Shown in pieces: positions 5,962 to 8,785 of a stretch of 8,785 nucleotides of DNA. Source of the stretch: SAR86 cluster bacterium. Lineage in GTDB: Bacteria > Pseudomonadota > Gammaproteobacteria > Pseudomonadales > Azotimanducaceae. Under the pieces are notes generated by a model. The model worked only from the letters and a program-made list of their open reading frames with translations, was not told the origin of the DNA and searched no databases. The stretch's first letter is position 1; the number at the start of each line of letters is the position of its first letter. Location of the stretch: contig JABMOJ010000106.1 of assembly GCA_013204195.1 (NCBI GenBank), positions 1 through 8,785 of the forward strand. The letters are read 5' to 3'. Both the position numbers and the translations under genes were made by a program.

Positions 5962-7791
5962 CTACTGAGGACGACAGACAAGACATTGCAGGTAAATGCC
6001 AGGTTCCCGGCTCATCTGGAGAAGGTCATCAAACTCGCTTCGCAATCGACTCACCAGGCTAAGGCTCCTGGTATCTATCACTCGAGCCGCGACATCAGTG
6101 CCGCCTCTAAGTAACTCGTTGATCAAGAGGTCTTTCGGCGAAAGCTGTTTCTCAATGTATAGGGTTTCAAATTCGCCGAGTCCTGCCAGACTTGCGGCGG
6201 AGTCGATGGCATCTTCCAGTCCACCGATGGCGTCTATTAGACCCAAGTCCAGTGCCGTGGTCCCGGCCCAGACCCGTCCTTGAGCAATGCGATCTACAGC
6301 ATCAGGTGTCATATCCCGACCTCTGGCAACCAGTGAGATAAATTGCTGGTAAGTATTATTAATCGCTAAATCAAGGATCTGCTGTAATGCCGGGTTGAGG
6401 CTCTGTAAGGGATTAAGTGCGCCGCTGAGTGCATTGGTGCCAATGCCATCTGAATAGACGCCGATCTCTGCGAGGCTCTGGTTGAATGTTGGGAACAGCA
6501 GGAAGGTGCCGATAGAGCCGGTAATTGTGGTGGGCGAGGCTAATATCTGATTGGCGGTGGCCGATATCCAGTAACCGCCGGAGGCGGCGTAAGTCGCCAT
6601 CGAGACGACCACCGGTTTACCCGTCTGTTGGGTCAGTTCGAGCTCGTAGCGTATCTGCTCGGCTGCGGTCGCGCTGCCGCCCGGACTATCAATGCGCATG
6701 ACCAGGGCTTTGACATTCTGGTCTTCGCGGGCTTGCTTGATTAGGGCTGAAATGGAGTCGCTGCCAATACTTCCCGCTGGCTGCTCGCCGTCATAGATGG
6801 TGCCTTTGGCTATGATCACGGCGATTTTGCTGGTGCCCGGATTCAGTGTTGGGATTGAGGGCGCGGCAGCCATTAGATAATGGCGAAAATTGACCTGCCG
6901 AAAATCGTTATCATCGCTGCCCACCAAATCCTGGAGTCGAATGCGCCATTTCTGGCGACTCATGAGTTCGTCTACCAAGCCCTGTTCGACCGCCAGTACC
7001 CCAGCGTTACTGTCGGCGTCTTCGAGAAGTTCGGGGTAATGATCGATGTATTGGTTGAGGTTGGTCTTTTCAATGCCGCGGAGACCGGCGACCTGGTCAA
7101 GATACTGATCCCATAGAACCTGGATCCAGCCAAGGTTAGCCTCCTGTGCTGCTAACGACATATCATCTCTGAGGAAAGGTTCCACTGCACCTTTGTAAGT
7201 GCCTACTTTAAAGACATGGACCTGGACTTTGAGCTTGTCGAGCGCTGTTTTGAAATAGGTGGGGTAAACCCCCATTCCGGTCAAAAATACACCGCCGAAA
7301 ACCTGTAGACTTTGATCATTTAGATACAGATGATCGGCGTGGGCGGCAAGATAATATTGGTTTTGGCTGTAGCTGTCGGCGAATGCATAGATCTCTTTGC
7401 CTGATGCGCTAAAATCTTTCAGCGCGGTACCGAGAGTTTGTAGCTGACTCATGCTGACGTCGCGCAGACCATCCAACTGGAGGACTAAAATCTTGATCCT
7501 TGGATCGGCGCTTGCTGTTTCGATGGCTTCTGTCAAGTCGCGCAGCAGCGTTTCGGGTTCATCTTCACCGCCACCCATGAATTCAGCAAAGGGGTCTAGG
7601 GCGCGGCGCTGTTCGACGATGACACCGGTGGGATCTAGAATCAGGGCCGCGGTCTCCGGAATCAGCACCTGATCTGTTCGGCTAAACAAGGCGAATAGCA
7701 CAATGATGGTAACGGCGAGAAATAGCAGATTGCCGAGTACGTTTTTCAACGTAGTAATACTATTCCAAATGCCTTTCAGTAATCGTCTCAT
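5962..7791 (-). CDS. sppA: Signal peptide peptidase SppA, 67-kDa type (protease IV)
   Basis: SppA is an inner-membrane serine protease facing the periplasm that degrades signal peptides left after secretion. The 609-residue length fits the long, two-domain (tandem S49) form of Gram-negative bacteria (about 618 residues in Escherichia coli). One N-terminal membrane anchor spans about residues 18-37. The N-terminal domain contains GTYKGAVEPF with the general-base lysine K200, and the C-terminal domain contains ATYAASGGYW with the nucleophile S404. The Lys-Ser spacing of 204 is close to the 200 of the E. coli enzyme (K209/S409). DSPGGSA, the S49 oxyanion-region motif, precedes the serine. The C-terminus ends with a Cys-x2-Cys (CLVCRPQ). 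Start ATG at 7791 has AAGGG about 9 bases upstream. No interruption is seen. The next gene on the same strand begins 124 bases beyond its stop; the upstream neighbour is divergent. Confidence 0.95.
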   Translation of the reverse strand: MRRLLKGIWNSITTLKNVLGNLLFLAVTIIVLFALFSRTDQVLIPETAALILDPTGVIVEQRRALDPFAEFMGGGEDEPETLLRDLTEAIETASADPRIKILVLQLDGLRDVSMSQLQTLGTALKDFSASGKEIYAFADSYSQNQYYLAAHADHLYLNDQSLQVFGGVFLTGMGVYPTYFKTALDKLKVQVHVFKVGTYKGAVEPFLRDDMSLAAQEANLGWIQVLWDQYLDQVAGLRGIEKTNLNQYIDHYPELLEDADSNAGVLAVEQGLVDELMSRQKWRIRLQDLVGSDDNDFRQVNFRHYLMAAAPSIPTLNPGTSKIAVIIAKGTIYDGEQPAGSIGSDSISALIKQAREDQNVKALVMRIDSPGGSATAAEQIRYELELTQQTGKPVVVSMATYAASGGYWISATANQILASPTTITGSIGTFLLFPTFNQSLAEIGVYSDGIGTNALSGALNPLQSLNPALQQILDLAINNTYQQFISLVARGRDMTPDAVDRIAQGRVWAGTTALDLGLIDAIGGLEDAIDSAASLAGLGEFETLYIEKQLSPKDLLINELLRGGTDVAARVIDTRSLSLVSRLRSEFDDLLQMSREPGIYLQCLVCRPQ

Positions 7792-8084
7792 TGCGCGCAG
7801 CCCTTAGTCTTGAGGTCGGTCCGGCAGTTTACCATAGACCAGGATGTCCTGACGTCGATCATAAGCCATCCGGTCGGATCTGCGGCAGGAGTTCCTTCCG
7901 TGGGTCGTTCGACTCGACCGAGAATTCCGCTCATTCATCACAATAAACTGTCAGTGCTGCAAAAGGCGCGTGGCTGCGGTAGCATCGAGTCTAGATCACG
8001 GCGTAATACTGGCCGCGTGGCAGGTGCGAGTGACGTACCTGAATACCAACAAATGCCCGGCAGCGGGGGATGATAGGTGATGCT
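7792..8084. other. Divergent intergenic region between sppA and the acyl-CoA ligase gene
   Basis: These 293 bases must hold the promoters of both flanking genes, but I could not find a convincing -35/-10 pair for either. A small imperfect dyad, GGTCG (7903-7907) and CGACC (7915-7919), is the only symmetry noticed and is weak. An 87-codon open frame here (TTG start at 7810, stop 8071-8073) has no ribosome-binding site that I could justify and reads like non-coding DNA. Confidence 0.5.
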
Positions 8085-8785
8085 ATGACCAATATTTATC
8101 AACAAGGGCTGGATAAGAACCCGGCGAATTTTGCCCCGCTGACACCGCTGAGCTTTTTCGAGCGGGCCGCGAGTCTTTATCCCAACGCGACGGCGACGGT
8201 TCACGGCGACTTGCAGCGTAGTTGGGGCGAGATGTATCGACGCTGTGTGACCATGGCTTCAGCCCTGGCGCAACGGGGTATTGGTGCTGGTGATACGGTG
8301 GCCGTGATGTTGCCCAACATTCCAGAGATGTTCGAGGCGCATTTTTTTGTGCCAATGACCGGTGCTGTATTGAATGCGATTAATACGAGGCTAGATGCCG
8401 CCACGGTCGCCTTTATCCTGGAGCATGCCGAGGCTCAAGTATTATTTACCGATCGGGAGTTTTCTGAGGTCGTTAAAGCCGCATTGAAATTAATCGAGCG
8501 AGATATTTTGGTGGTCGATGTGGAGGATCCCTTATTCGATAGTGGTGAACTGATTGGGTCCATGACTTTCGATGATCTATTGGCGTCTGGTGACCCGGAC
8601 TTCGAATGGCCGATGCCCGCGGATGAGTGGGATGCGATTTCCCTGAATTACACCTCAGGCACGACTGGGAATCCGAAAGGGGTCGTGTTTCATCATCGCG
8701 GCGCTTATTTGAATGCGACGAATAACGCGTTGACGTGGGAGATGGGCATGCATCCCCGCTATCTTTGGACGCTGCCGATGTTTCA
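8085..8785 (+). CDS. AMP-forming acyl-CoA synthetase (ANL superfamily), N-terminal part
   Basis: The frame runs from ATG 8085 off the end of the window (233 full codons of an expected 530-550). The start is supported by AGGTGA (8075-8080) just upstream. The product activates a carboxylic acid with ATP to an acyl-adenylate and then to the CoA thioester in the cytoplasm. Features are the N-terminal TPLSFFERAA segment, the ANL fold motifs VAVMLPNIPEMFEAHFF and GAVLNAINTRLD, and the phosphate-binding loop YTSGTTGNPKG (189-199), followed by VVFHHRGAYLN. This pattern is that of medium-chain/short-chain acyl-CoA ligases, including the DmdB type that activates 3-methylmercaptopropionate. The acyl-binding pocket and the catalytic C-terminal lysine are outside the window, so the substrate cannot be chosen. 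It is transcribed away from sppA. Confidence 0.92.
   Translation, partial: MTNIYQQGLDKNPANFAPLTPLSFFERAASLYPNATATVHGDLQRSWGEMYRRCVTMASALAQRGIGAGDTVAVMLPNIPEMFEAHFFVPMTGAVLNAINTRLDAATVAFILEHAEAQVLFTDREFSEVVKAALKLIERDILVVDVEDPLFDSGELIGSMTFDDLLASGDPDFEWPMPADEWDAISLNYTSGTTGNPKGVVFHHRGAYLNATNNALTWEMGMHPRYLWTLPMF

Noticed and set aside
6880..7116. 78-codon plus-strand open frame inside sppA
   Set aside because: Antisense to a fully conserved protease gene; it encodes a mirror of sppA codons and nothing recognisable.
7810..8073. 87-codon open frame just upstream of the acyl-CoA ligase
   Set aside because: TTG start without ribosome-binding site, Arg/Ser/Gly-rich product typical of untranslated GC-rich DNA, and it fills the region needed for the divergent promoters.

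Overview
The window looks like chromosomal DNA of a mid-GC gammaproteobacterium, perhaps near Pseudomonadales/Cellvibrionales. This rests on the 67-kDa-type SppA, a bacterial FAN1 next to an XPD-like helicase, a CTG-N10-CAG LexA-type operator, and a DmdB-like acyl-CoA ligase. Taxonomy is inferred from gene types only. I see no mobile element, CRISPR array, tRNA or rRNA.

Layout. Positions 2-466 (+) hold the C-terminal end of a MATE multidrug/Na+ antiporter. Positions 587-913 (+) encode a small orphan lipoprotein. Positions 1026-2669 (+) encode a FAN1-type VRR-NUC structure-specific nuclease. It overlaps by 10 bases a gene at 2660-5053 (+) for an XPD/DinG-like iron-sulfur helicase that carries its own N-terminal PD-(D/E)XK (Cas4/RecB-like) nuclease domain. 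A good LexA-box candidate overlaps the -35 of a candidate promoter just upstream of fan1. The pair therefore reads as an SOS-inducible DNA repair operon with two nuclease active sites and one helicase motor, plausibly for interstrand crosslink or branched-DNA processing.

Facing this operon, with only 7 bases between stop codons, is an orphan exported protein (5061-5837, -). It has a His/Cys cluster after its signal peptide and a basic, low-complexity tail. Its signal-peptide region contains a perfect 12-bp hairpin that buries a GGAGG Shine-Dalgarno sequence placed 8 bases before an in-frame internal ATG. That is a candidate translational switch or second start. Behind it on the same strand is sppA (5962-7791, -), encoding a complete inner-membrane signal peptide peptidase with both catalytic residues. 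A 293-base divergent intergenic region separates sppA from an AMP-forming acyl-CoA ligase (8085 to the window end, +), which is cut off by the edge.

The most interesting items are the LexA-controlled fan1/nuclease-helicase operon and the hidden ribosome-binding site in the orphan exported protein gene.
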